NCBI GenBank assembly: GCA_000708835.1 | Contig: DF237069.1 | Span: forward strand, 124,001-188,000 | Origin: Klebsormidium nitens | Lineage: Eukaryota > Streptophyta > Klebsormidiophyceae > Klebsormidiales > Klebsormidiaceae | Direction: 5' to 3' | DNA length: 64,000 nt | In this document: piece after piece, positions 42,207 through 53,900 of the stretch | Position numbering within the stretch: position 1 is the stretch's first letter | Layout: each line of letters opens with the position of its first letter | The notes under the pieces: generated by a model | What the model saw: only the letters and a program-made list of their open reading frames with translations | The model's database searches: none | Told to the model about the DNA's origin: nothing | Made by a program: the position numbers and the translations under genes

Positions 42207-43187
42207 CATTGATCTGTCCATTGGTTTCTGAAAGGATCACATCCAACAGTTTGCTAACTTCCCAGAAGCCTCGGAAATCATAGGGTGATACTGAGCCTGC
42301 AAAGTGCAGTGCTATACCATCTTTTTGGATTCCTGCATGAATTTGGTGTCATAGTAAGCTCTTGTGCCTATAGTAGTCAGCAATCTGGCTATATAGTGCT
42401 GTCTTACTTGCGAGTGCACCGATCATGCTGTGCCACATGTGCACGGAACTTCAATACCATGATGACCCCGTGAAGTACGACACTGATGCACATGTGTGCG
42501 CAATTTGAATGACTGGTTGGAACATACCAGGCTAGCTTATCGCTGAATCCTACCATATGCTACTCGCCACGCATCAATCGGAAGCTATGAGGTCAAAATT
42601 CGTAATATGCTCAGAAGCACATGCACATGTCCAACAACAGACGATCTCGACTTTGAGTGAAAATACAAGGTTGCGATATTGGCATGCTATCTCACACTAG
42701 CTATGCGCAAACAGAGGGATGCATAAAGGCGTAAGACTTAGATTATGTTTTTTGCTTCGAGCAATCACCTGTCGTTTCACTGAAAACTACAGAGGAACTG
42801 GGCTGTAAAATCTTTCACTACTTACAAACAGGCTGAAGTGCGAGCTACGTGGATTGGTCCTATACTAGCTTATCCATGTTTCGTCTAGGTAAAGTCAGCC
42901 AATCAAATTCCAGTGCTACGTAGTGAAACCTACAGTAAGTACATGTCCCCACAACTAACAATTTGATGCTATGTACAGTATGCACAGCCTTTACAACAAC
43001 TCCTCCCCCCCAATGCTTTCGATAAATTTCTACAGTTTATTGGTCTAAACAGCATTTACAAGTATGTACAACTGACTATACAACCCTGACAGAATGTACA
43101 AGCACAGGGACCCCTTATGGGTAAGAAGTGCTTCTGTTTGGAAGCACTCGTTCAAAGCTCGACCTTTCAGCGGAGAGGAAGCATGTC
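42207..43187. other. Convergent 3' region between the SET gene and ClpD
   Basis: About 980 bases between two stop codons on opposite strands. It should contain both 3' UTRs. No open frame or repeat worth calling was seen. Confidence 0.5.
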
Positions 43188-46100
43188 TTATAGACTAGCA
43201 GCCACGAGTGACTCCGCGTTCACATATTCCTGCAAACATCACAGTTTGTCAATTTGAGCTGAAAAGTCTTAGAAGCAGCAACTACGTATTGAGCAATGCC
43301 CACCATAAAAGAAGTGCCCGTCTTTGCACTCAACGGATATATCAATCTACGCCAGAAACCCTGAGCCGAGAACGTAATCAAGCATCACAAAGTCTGAACT
43401 CGGAATCAGAATTATATTTTCACTATGCCAGTCGGTGCAAAAGACCAGCTGCAAATAGCGGGGTTTAACTCTTCACATCCGGCCAAGCAATATGCGACCC
43501 TGCGCTAACGCAAGACTCTACAGTTGCTCACCTCGTGGCTGGCCTGGTGCGAGACGACCACCTCGCCCGCTGCGTCGAGGTCCACCACGAGACTGTCATT
43601 CTCAAGGAACCCCCCCACGAGGATGTACTCGCTCAGCGCGTCCTCCACAAGCGCCGTCACCTTTCTGCGCAGCGGGCGCGCACCGTAGCTGCGGTCGTAG
43701 CCCTCCTCGCAAATCTTGGTGACTACGCTGTCCGTCACCTCCAGCTGCAGTCGCCGCTCCGACAGGCAGCGCGCCTTCACCTCCGCCAGCATCAGGGCCA
43801 CGATCGAGCGCACCTGGGAGCACCGGCGGTGGCAGTGAGCTTGGGAGCAGAGGGAAGATACCCNNNNNNNNNNNNNNNNNNNNNNNNNNNNNNNNNNNNN
43901 NNNNNNNNNNNNNNNNNNNNNNNNNNNNNNNNNNNNNNNNNNNNNNNNNNNNNNNNNNNNNNNNNNNNNNNNNNNNNNNNNNNNNNNNNNNNNNNNNNNN
44001 NNNNNNNNNNNNNNNNNNNNNNNNNNNNNNNNNNNNNNNNNNNNNNNNNNNNNNNNNNNNNNNNNNNNNNNNNNNNNNNNNNNNNNNNNNNNNNNNNNNN
44101 NNNNNNNNNNNNNNNNNNNNNNNNNNNNNNNNNNNNNNNNNNNNNNNNNNNNNNNNNNNNNNNNNNNNNNNNNNNNNNNNNNNNNNNNNNNNNNNNNNNN
44201 NNNNNNNNNNNNNNNGGCAGGTCCGGTCCATGAGCATGGCCTACCTTAAGCAAAACACCCCCTTGGCCCGCTGTGTGCCCTGCTCGATTTCAAACCCAAT
44301 ATTGACATTGCTGGCAAGGAAGTCTACCCGCCTTTGCTGTCAGCAATCGCAATATCAACCAGAACGAAACGAATCAAGAATGGCAGGGTTGCATATGGAG
44401 CGCCCACCTCGGCCTTCTCGAGGGACTTGAAGACGACGACCTCGTCCAGGCGGTTGAGCAGCTCGGGGCGGAAGTAGGCCTTCATCTCCTCCATGACCAT
44501 GGCCTTCATGCGCGAGTACGCACCGCCGTCCGCCTCTGCGGTCGGCAGCACAAAGCCCAGCTGGTTGCTGCCGCCACGAGCAATGACCTGGAAAAAAGGT
44601 ACACCGAAGTGAGCCATCAATAGGAGAAGAAACATTGACAAGTTTGCAACATGCAGCCGCATTCATCCCGGACGGGTTGCTGGGCTTCTTACAGTCCGAC
44701 CGAGGCAGACGTTTTAGAATTACAGCCCATCAGTGCTGCAAGAAGCGCCGAAAAAAACTCGCGGAACATGCAACTCCTGCGCTCTGCACGGTGCCTCATC
44801 GTCCGCGTACCTTGGACCCGATGTTGGAGGTCATGACGATGAGCGTGTTCTTGAAGGACACGGCGCGGCCCTGGCTGTCGGTGAGGCGGCCGTCCTCGAA
44901 GATCTGCAGCAGCATGTTGAACACGTCGGGGTGCGCCTTCTCAATCTCGTCCAGCAGGATCACCGTGAAGGGTCGTCGCCGCACAGCCTCCGTCAGCACA
45001 CCCCCCTCGCCATAGCCCACGTACCCTGCAGTAGAGACTCTGGTTTAAAAATGACGGCCTCGAGAACAGGCCGACATGGAAACAGAAGAACACTTGCAGA
45101 CCGGAATCCGAGTAAGGCTTAACCAAGAAGCCGTGAATGTGATAATACCAATTTTCGGGAAAGCGACCAGTATCCGAGTGCCCACAAGAAAGTAACATTT
45201 CCAGCCACACACCAGTGCAGTACTGCCCAACTGCAGGTTGGCTGAACCGATGAGTAATGCTTGCTGTTGCGAGTGTTGTCTGCGGTGGTCACCTGGGGGC
45301 GCTCCCACGAGCTTAGACACGGTGTGGCGCTCCATGAACTCGGACATGTCTAGGCGGATCATGGCGTCCTCGGAGCCAAAGTACTGCTCCGCCAGGGCCT
45401 TGGTCAGCTCCGTCTTGCCCACCCCTGTGGGGCCCGAGAACAGCATGGCCGCAATGGGGCGCTTTGGATCCTTCAGCCCCACGCGAGCGCGGCGCACAGC
45501 ACGCGCGATGGCGCTCACAGCGTCGTCCTGCAATTTATCAGCGCAGCTGTGAGACGCTGCTGGCAAATCAAGAAAAAGATGGACAAAGATTTGACACACT
45601 TGACCCTATACCTCGTGAAGGAACCCGACCACAGCACGAAGGTGTCCTTTCTGGCCTGAGGCGACTGAAGCACCTTGACAAGGGCACACCCAGAGCGGGC
45701 GTTCAGTGGGCCGCTCCGAAATAGTCCTATGCTCTGCTGCGAGCAAGCTGGCGGAGGAAGTGTTGAGCCCACCTGGCCGATCACGCGCGTGCGCAGCGTG
45801 TCCTCCAGGTCGACCAGGCGCGCACTCTCCTCAGTGGTAAGCTGCTGCACGGGGACGCCCGACCAGATGCTGGCCACCGCCGCAATGTCTTCCAGTCCCA
45901 CCACAACATCCTCCTCGTCCTCCCAGAAGGTGCTGAACCCCGCGCGCTTCACTGCAGCGTCCAGTTCCGAGATGTCTGCGGCGCCCGGGGCGGCCGCAAT
46001 GGCGGCCTTGGAGGGAGCCTCCTCGAACAGATTGAACGAGGGGGATGATGGCTCGTTGGCGAGGACCAGCGCGCTCTGCTGCTGCTTCTGAACTGCCCGG

Positions 46101-49100
46101 ATCTCGGCCCAGATGTCGGCAGGCGCTGCCGAGAGGACGCTCGTCTGGCGCTGCTTGCGCATGTTGAAGGCGCTAATGCGGGCGCGGCTGCCAGCCTCGT
46201 CGAGCAGGTCAATGGCCTGGAGAAGAATTTAGGGGGACAGGGTCAAGCCACCGAGGGGACAAAGAAACATTTACGGACAGACCGTTGCGACAGGGAGGGT
46301 GATTTGTCCTCGACGATCTAGTTCTAAGTACGTGCGTCGTATGATTGCCAGTCGGATTTCAAATCCAGTAGGGATTCTTTGAAAGGCAGAGATGACAACT
46401 TCAAGAACAATAACACTCGCCGTTGACTCTTCTGTTGGGAGTCACATGAATCAGCTGTGTGACCTGCAATCATGGTTCCGCCTCACCTTGTCTGGCAGGA
46501 ACCTGTCAGCAATGTAGCGCGCGGACAGCTCCACTGCGGCATCCACCGCCTGAGGGCTGAACTTGCACTTGTGGTGCACCTCGTACTTGTCCTGGATCCC
46601 ACGCAGGATCAGCTTGGCATCTGCCTCCGATGGCTCTAGAACCATCACTGGTTGGAAGCGCCGCGCCAGGGCCTTGTCCTTCTCAATGTGCTTGCGGTGC
46701 TCATCCAGAGTGGTGGCGCCAATGCACTGTTGGAGGAGCAAGCACAGAAGAAGGTTACTTCATGGACACTGATTGCGCGATGGCTTTCTTCCAAAACACC
46801 TGATATATCAATCAATCTTGATGCCGAGGATGAGAGAAGTGACAAGGCAGAACTTTAGCATATATTGAGCGCGAAGTGTCCTGCAGGATAGATTTGTAAC
46901 TCTTCTCGTCTGCCACCAGCGTTCCACGGGCTTTAGGCAGGGGGGCTTGCATCGCTTTCGGCGCTTACCTGGAGCAGCCCTCGTGCAAGCGCTGGCTTCA
47001 GAAGGTTAGCAATGTCGAGACCGCCACCCCCGGAGCCGCGGCTGACCGAGCCGGAACCGACCAGAGTGTGCACCTCATCAATCATGAGGATAACATCCCC
47101 CGCCGTCTTAGTCTCCTCCACCAGGCTGGTGACGCGCGTCTCCAGCTCACCGCGCTCCTTGGCGCCCGCAATGAGCAGACCCATGTCTAGCGACATCACG
47201 CGCTTCTTCTGCAGGGGGGAGGGGCAGCTGGCTTGGCGGGCGCTTCAAAGCGGAAAATGATCTACCAGGTTGCATGGACGCAAGCCAACAAGTCAGGCGG
47301 CCAACAAGCTGCTTCACTTTCCATCCACAAAACAATCTCTGCTGTCGCTGGGTCTGGCATTGTTGCTGCCGCTATGTCTGGCACGGCAGAATGCATCAAC
47401 AGTAATCTCGACAATCCAAGTGCAGGCGACTTACGTTCAGAAATTCTGGGACATCATCCTTCACAATCCTGAGAGCCAGCCCCTCTGCGATGGCGGTCTT
47501 GCCCACACCGGGCTCGCCCAGCAAAATTGGGTTGTTCTTGGTCCTCCTAGCCAAGATCTCAACGACTCGTTGCACCTCTTTTGCGCGCCCAATCACTGGG
47601 TCAATCTTCCCCTCCGCTGCTCGAGCAGTGATGTCAACACAAAAGTTGTCTAGGGCACCCTTGCCTGTAATCACAAGATCATAGAGTGAGGAAGGCGCTC
47701 TAGCAGCAAACAAGTCAGATGAGAAGTTCCCATAAGGTCTGCAAGGAAACAACCATCTGCAAAGACTCAAATGACTTGCACGCCACTGAGCTCCAGCGCA
47801 CCAGCATTTCTGCCGTTAAGCCTGGCAACTGTCAATTGCAAAACAATGAGCTGACAAGCGGTTGCATAAGGTAAGCTCACCTTTGCGGCTCGTCTGAGCA
47901 GACCTTCTAACACCAACACCTGCGGTCGCCCTCTCACTGGCTGGACTAGGGTTCCCCCGAGTCTCCTTTGCATGCTCGTCGTTGATCTGATCTACAGCCT
48001 CTGCTTCAAGTTTCTCCTTCCGAAGGCCCAATCTGAACATCAGCAGAGCTCGAAACTTAGAATCGCACACCCGCTGACCGGTAAAATACCGCCAACGAAG
48101 AATAACAAAGTCTGCAAGGCTCACAACAGCTCATCAAGTCATTTCCAAGATGCAGGTGTCGCTGCAGACAAGACGAGAGCAAACATCTTGTTAGCACAAC
48201 ACGTTCTCCTGCTCATGTGTGCAACTCACCTTTCGATCAGTTTGCTCGCGCCGCCATCATCCGCTCTGACGAGACCCACCAGAAGGTGCTCAGGAGATAT
48301 GTACTTGTTTCCCAGGCGCTTGCTCTCGTCCGATGCGGCTTCAAAAGCATTCTTGCAGCCCTACAAAGAAAGGAGGCGCACTTATAGGAGGCCTTTCTAG
48401 CTCCTGCTTTTCATGACTAAGAAGACCTTCAGGCATGCCAGTGCCCGTTAGTTGATCTAATTTGGCTGAGAAGGCAGAACACCTCAAGGAAGAGAACACA
48501 GAACTTACCGCTGAAAAGGGGATTTCGCCCATGCCGCCAGCGCTTGACTCTGGAGTAGTGATTTGACGCATTGCTTCCCTGGCCCTTTCAACTGTCAGAC
48601 CTGTCCTCAAGAACCCTCCTTCGCCTCTTGCCTCTGCCACCAGCCCAAGGAACAGCTGAGCAGTCCCAACCTGCACCGTTTACAATTGGTCCTAAATGTG
48701 AGGGTCCAACAATCCTTTTGAATTGGAGAGATGACCTTCATGCATTGATTTTTGGCAGGACGCAGTCTTAGGAGGTCCAAATAACAAGCATAACAACGAG
48801 TAGCTGGATTTCGGGTCCTTCTTGCACTGCAAACAATAATTAAGCTATGAGAAGGGAGCAGCAAGAAAGTCGCGTACCTCCCTCTTGCCCAATGCTTTCG
48901 CCTCCTTTTGCGAATTCATGACAGCCTTGATGGCTCTCTCAGTGAACTTCTCAAAAATGGCCACAATCACACCTCTCCGAGCACCGCCCCTGTGCCTCAC
49001 GCTAGTTGCTGCTGCCAGACTTGCAAGCAGACTGGAGGGACCTGCCACTGATCTGCTTAGCCTGTCCAAAGTGCACTCTCTTCTCAAGCCCGTGCAAGAA

Positions 49101-49261
49101 GCATCCAGCATAATTTTGCTGCATGGCGCATGCTTCTGAGCCACATGGGCTTTGCCAGCCTTGTGACTCCTCCTGCTTTGCCTGTGGCATCCTTCTCTCG
49201 CTGAATTGCTGAGTCCCAAGGAGCTAAGAGCAAAGCTAGGTGCTACTGCACTCATTGCCAT
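43188..49261 (-). CDS. CLPD: ClpD-type plastid HSP100 chaperone (ERD1-like), AAA+ subunit of Clp protease
   Basis: Fourteen exons in phase: 49261-48878, 48670-48509, 48360-48230, 48032-47881, 47664-47435, 47208-46969, 46726-46487, 46216-45773, 45527-45293, 45025-44811, 44587-44408, 43813-43532 and a short last exon 43229-43188; one small exon boundary in the N domain is less certain. That gives about 978 residues, close to Arabidopsis ClpD (945). There is a serine/arginine-rich transit peptide, then a Clp N domain ([20 protein letters not shown]). AAA1 has GEPGVGKT and [18 protein letters not shown]2 has GPTGVGKT and [15 protein letters not shown]. ClpD-specific sequence [17 protein letters not shown] and [18 protein letters not shown] separates it from ClpC and ClpB. 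It unfolds stromal proteins for the ClpPR protease; in land plants the gene is induced by drying and senescence. Confidence 0.93.
43864..44215. other. Assembly gap (352 N) inside a ClpD intron
   Basis: The run of N falls between the ClpD exons ending at 44408 and starting at 43813. These two exons join directly as [16 protein letters not shown], matching the family without a missing segment. The gap is therefore intronic and does not break the protein. Confidence 0.9.
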
Positions 49262-50968
49262 GTTGGCGTATCAACGTAGAGCAAAAAGGAGTGTTTGACA
49301 ATCCGCAGAAACAGAGAGGAGCCGCCAGCAATTGATCCAAAAGCAGCACTCTCAAAAACCTCTCACCAACGACTAGGGCTCCAATTGCAGCGGCTCTACT
49401 GACCTCCCTAGCTGTGGGCCTGCTCTGACTTGTAATCTTGCTCGAAAGCGGCTCCTTCCTTCCCCCTGGTGCGCCTCGCACAGAGTCGACACAAGCGACC
49501 TCGAATGCAGAGCTCCTACCGTATACCGGTAGTCCGAGTCTTCGCCAGAGTTCGCCATGAGATTTTGGCGCGCAAGTACGTGGCACTTCCAACACCTACC
49601 GGGCAGACTCTAGGGACACCGGCGTTTGCCACGAGCAAATCCCCGAGATGATCCAGTCTGAGGACCAGCTTTCGCTGACCGTCGGCGTCTATCTGGAGTA
49701 TCCCGGTGAATGCAGCTCCCGATCGGTTCAAACTTTGGCGGTGCTGACAGGTGCCGCTGATCTGGAAAGTCAAAATTCCAACCGTCTTCAGGCAGCTGGT
49801 CTCCACGTCACAAGTGGCACGCGGGAGCGGTTACCAGGCAGCTCCGCGAGTCGCCACGTTGGATTCACATGCATGGGCATTGGGCTTCTGGGGCCGGAAT
49901 TTGGGGTTTGCATATTGTCATTTTTGCCCTGGATTGTGCGGGCCTGGATTGGTACTCTCCCCCGCCATGAGGCTGCACATCGGGGCGACTGTCCCCGAAA
50001 TCCTACGAAATTCATTATGGAATCTGGTACTACAGATTTTCGGAGCTTTTGTTGAGTAGGTACTCACCGTCGGTTGTGTATCCAACGGTGTTAAAATGCA
50101 GACGAGAGATCTCGACCAAATCCGACGGCAAATATAGTACCGTCACTCGAAACCCCCTGGCATGACAGTGCTGACTGACTCGGCCATCGTTGAATTGGCA
50201 GCCTACTGAAGAAGCAAACCATCTGCAGATCAAGTTGGTGTCGGCATTGAGCTGCAATTCGAACACATCGCAAGCCACTCGCTGGACGCTATTAAGTTCC
50301 AGCTTCTCTGTTCTGGCTCTTGATAGACATGCCGGCTCTTTCAAATTGACATATATCACGAGTCCCTATACTAGCTTCAGTGGAAATACATGCGTGAAAT
50401 AGCTTATACAATACATGGTTCAGCTTCAGCCTTTCAGGGATGTAAACGAAGTCATGGATCTTCTTCCTTGCAACATAATTTCGAAGATCCTACATGCGAT
50501 ACACCCTAGTCTTAGCACACAGACAATGAGCGTGAAATGAGCTATGGACAAATTCTGTGTCGTGATAAGGAAGTTACCATAAGGATTGTCAAAAAACTTT
50601 TGGCCCTTTTACTCCAGACATAGTGATGATGCAAACAGCAAAAAAATGTTTCATACAGAAAGTGCAGAAAAGAGTTTAGCGACCTGGCTAAAAGTTTGGG
50701 GCTACCACATATACCCTTCAATCCTACCCGAAAACCACCCTCCCACAACCTGATGAGGCGAGACATTTATACAAGGCTGGATCATCCGCTGTATTGTCCT
50801 AGCACTTATGAACAAGAACCCCAAAAACAAGAAGTTTATAGATCTTTCTAGACAACACTATATTTACAAGATGAAAGCACATGGTGCATCGCCTAGCTTC
50901 GCAAAGCCGTCTTTGCTGTTTCTTAGCTGTACACATGCCTGAATCTGCGGCCCTTTTGCCGCGCGGCC
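49262..50968. other. Upstream region of ClpD, no supported gene
   Basis: About 1.7 kb between the ClpD start (-) and the stop of the GATA-WRC-RING gene (-). It should contain the ClpD promoter and 5' UTR and the 3' UTR of the other gene. Short open frames (for example 135 codons from 49648) show no family resemblance. Confidence 0.5.
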
Positions 50969-53900
50969 TTAACTCGTCCGGTAGCATCCGCCTGGTTCCA
51001 ACAGCGCTGGCTTTAGGACCTTTATGGCTCCTTTGATAGACCCGTGGCAGGCTGGGCACTGCAGGGCCAGGCTGGGCGCGCGGTCTTTGGTCCCGTTGCT
51101 CTGGGTCCTGGTAGGCAACATCAAGCAGGAGGAGCAGAAGCGGCACCCGCACGGGTCCACCGCGGTGTTGGCCGTCAGGGTGTGGCACAGCAGGCACTTG
51201 TTTGATAGCCGCAAGAGAGACAGCTCGCTCTGCAAGGTGGAGGCAGAGTATTATCGGCACTGACTGCGTACACCAGCAAGGGAAGCATGAGCTTCGGGCT
51301 CGAGAAACTACCATGCACTTGCGATCTGCACATTCAGCATATAGAATCTATTTCGACGTTGGAGAGAACTTTCTATCGCCCCGCAGCAAACAGACTGGTT
51401 ACCTCCGTCGGCCTCTGAAAGGAAAGCACTAACTTCCTGTTGGCGTGCGGAAGGACCACGGTCACCAATGGCCTCGCTAGTTCAGCATTAACTAGAGACA
51501 GGGCATAGGCGTGGGCCCGCACCTGCAGCGTGTGCTTCTCCACGAGCAGCGCCGCGATGTTGGCCTCCAGGTCCTTGTGCTTCGCCTCCAACACCTCGAG
51601 GTCGGCCTGGTGGCCCAGGAACTGCGCCTCCTGCGCCTCCAGCTGCTCGTTCAACTGACGGATCTGGGGGCAGACAGCACAGACAGTCAAGACGAGACCA
51701 CCACAGCAGGGACGGCTGCATCATGCCTTCTCCTTGCTATCGCAGTGCTAAGGCTGTCACTACGTCCATCTAAGCGGCACCACTACAGAAAACGGGAGAG
51801 GTCGTAAAGATCTCGTAGAAAACAAACGTCAACTTCACGTTCCAAAACCTCCTTAAAACGGCCGTTTGACTGATGCAACTCTTTTCCGGAAAGGATATCG
51901 ACGTCAAGGAGCCCCCTGCTGAACGCCACCCCTTCCAGGTTTGCCCGCAACCTCATGTCTCAACTGCCCACCTGCTTCCTGAGCGTGCCGTTTGCTGCCC
52001 GCTCCTCCCCCAGCTCGTGCCGCAGCGCCGCCACCTCTTCCCGCAGTGCCGCCACCTCCGGCCTCTCCTTAGCCTCCTCGGTGCGCGTCAGCTCCGCCAG
52101 GCACGTCTCCAGCTTGGCACGCGTCGCCAGCTCTTGCTTCAGCTTCCAGGCCACCTGAGCGCCCTCCGCCTCCAGCCGAACGCGCGCCTCCTCTGCGGTC
52201 CGTAGCTCCCACGCCAGGCGCCGCGCCTCGTGGGCCTCACTGCGGGACCGCTTGGGCTCCGCTCCATCGGACTCGCCTGCGCCCTCAGCAGCAACTAGGC
52301 GCTTCAGAGCATGCCGCGCTGCCATGGTGGCCCCAGGCGAAGTCTGCGGGCTGGAAGGCTGCTGCAATGAGGGGGAAACAGGGTCATGTTACAAACAGAT
52401 TGATGTTAGAGCACGCGACTCAAATGGGACACCGGGTCAGGTCCTGATAATTACAGACGCTTCGGCAGTGCAACTTGCCACCTGCACGTTAAGGATCACG
52501 GGCTTTACTGTACCTTCTCATATCTCGAAACCGATTGGTTTTGAAATTGAGGAGCACCTTGACGTGCAGCCTCCACGGCACATGATACGAGAGCCCAGGG
52601 TGCAGTACACAGGTCAGCCTTCCTCTTTACAAGCTTTCAGCACCTGGTACCAGTGACTTACCGGTGCCTTCTCCGGGCTGGTGGTTGGTGCGGCCGCCTC
52701 GTCTGCACTGTCCTTCTTGCATAGCTCTGCGCAGGCCCCCGTGCTCCTTTCTGGCCCGTTGTCCTCCTTCTTGAGCCGGTCGCTGCTGGAGGGGCCCTGG
52801 TGCGTGGACGCCGCCAGCATCTGAGTAAGGGCCTCGTGCGCGCCAGCCTCGTCCTCGTCCATCTCCGAGAAGTCGGCTGCCCCCAGGTCGCTCACTTTAA
52901 CTGCAGAGAAAACGCACTTCAAGGTTGCTGCAAAAGCCACGAGCAAAAGTAACATGCTTTCATCATGACGGCTTCAGATACGCAAGACACCCTGTTCCCG
53001 GGGTTTCTATTGGCTGCGTGGTTCCGCCGGATAACAAGAAGCGTTAAGCCATGTTCATCGTCTTGTTTGCAAGCAACGATTAGCATATCCGGCTTGGCAG
53101 AGCTCAGGCATACTCCGACTCCGATGACCTCTAAGCCAGGAAACTGCTCCAAAGCAGGAGGTGTTTCCAAACGCTTCGGATCACTGCACAATTGTTGCAC
53201 CTGTGGCCTTACCTTGGAAGCACCTGAGGTGCTGCCTGCCCGCCTGTTGCTCTGACAGCAGCTCCAGCGAATCCTCGCGCCGCACTTTGGCTGCCAGCAG
53301 CAGCCGGTCCACCGCACTGTGCGGCCGCACCGCCTTCTTGGTGCGCGTCCTCTTCTGCAGCCGGAACTCCAAGCTCAGGAAGGGGAACGCCTCCTGCTCC
53401 TCTGACACCGGCTCCGCCTTGGGCAACTTTCGCTTGCGGCCCCGGGGCTGCGCCTCCTGTGGCGTCTTGTTCCCCTTGGGGCTTCCCCGAGTGCTCCGCT
53501 TGAGCCCCGGCGTTCGCCGCTTGCCCGCCCCCTTGGCAGCGCGTGCCCCGCTGTTCAGGCGCTGCTTGCGCCGCAGCTCAAAGTGGTACTGGCAGTACTT
53601 GGAGTCCTCGATGCGCGGCCGTCCGCACTTCCACCCGGTGCCCCCGGACATGATGCACCGCTTGAACTCCCCCTTGAGCTCGCCGCCGTCCTCTGTCTTC
53701 ACTTTGACCCCCTCTGCTGGACCGTTCCCTTGGGCTCCCAGCCGCTCCTGTACATGCCCCTCATGGGCTTCCGCACCAACGTCGTCTGCATGTCCCAAGT
53801 TGTCCAGGCCGCCCGCGAGCGCCTCAACAATCATGCCCACTCGTCTGAGAGACTCCCCCTTGGGCGACATGCTGCTTTCTGGCCGGTAGGGCGGCTCCCG

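Noticed and set aside
43535-44253. Open frames that run through the N block
   Set aside because: They are artefacts of translating N as X; the real coding exons on both sides belong to ClpD.
49648-50055. 135-codon plus-strand open frame upstream of ClpD
   Set aside because: It has no family resemblance and no splice-linked extension. It lies where the ClpD promoter and 5' UTR are expected.
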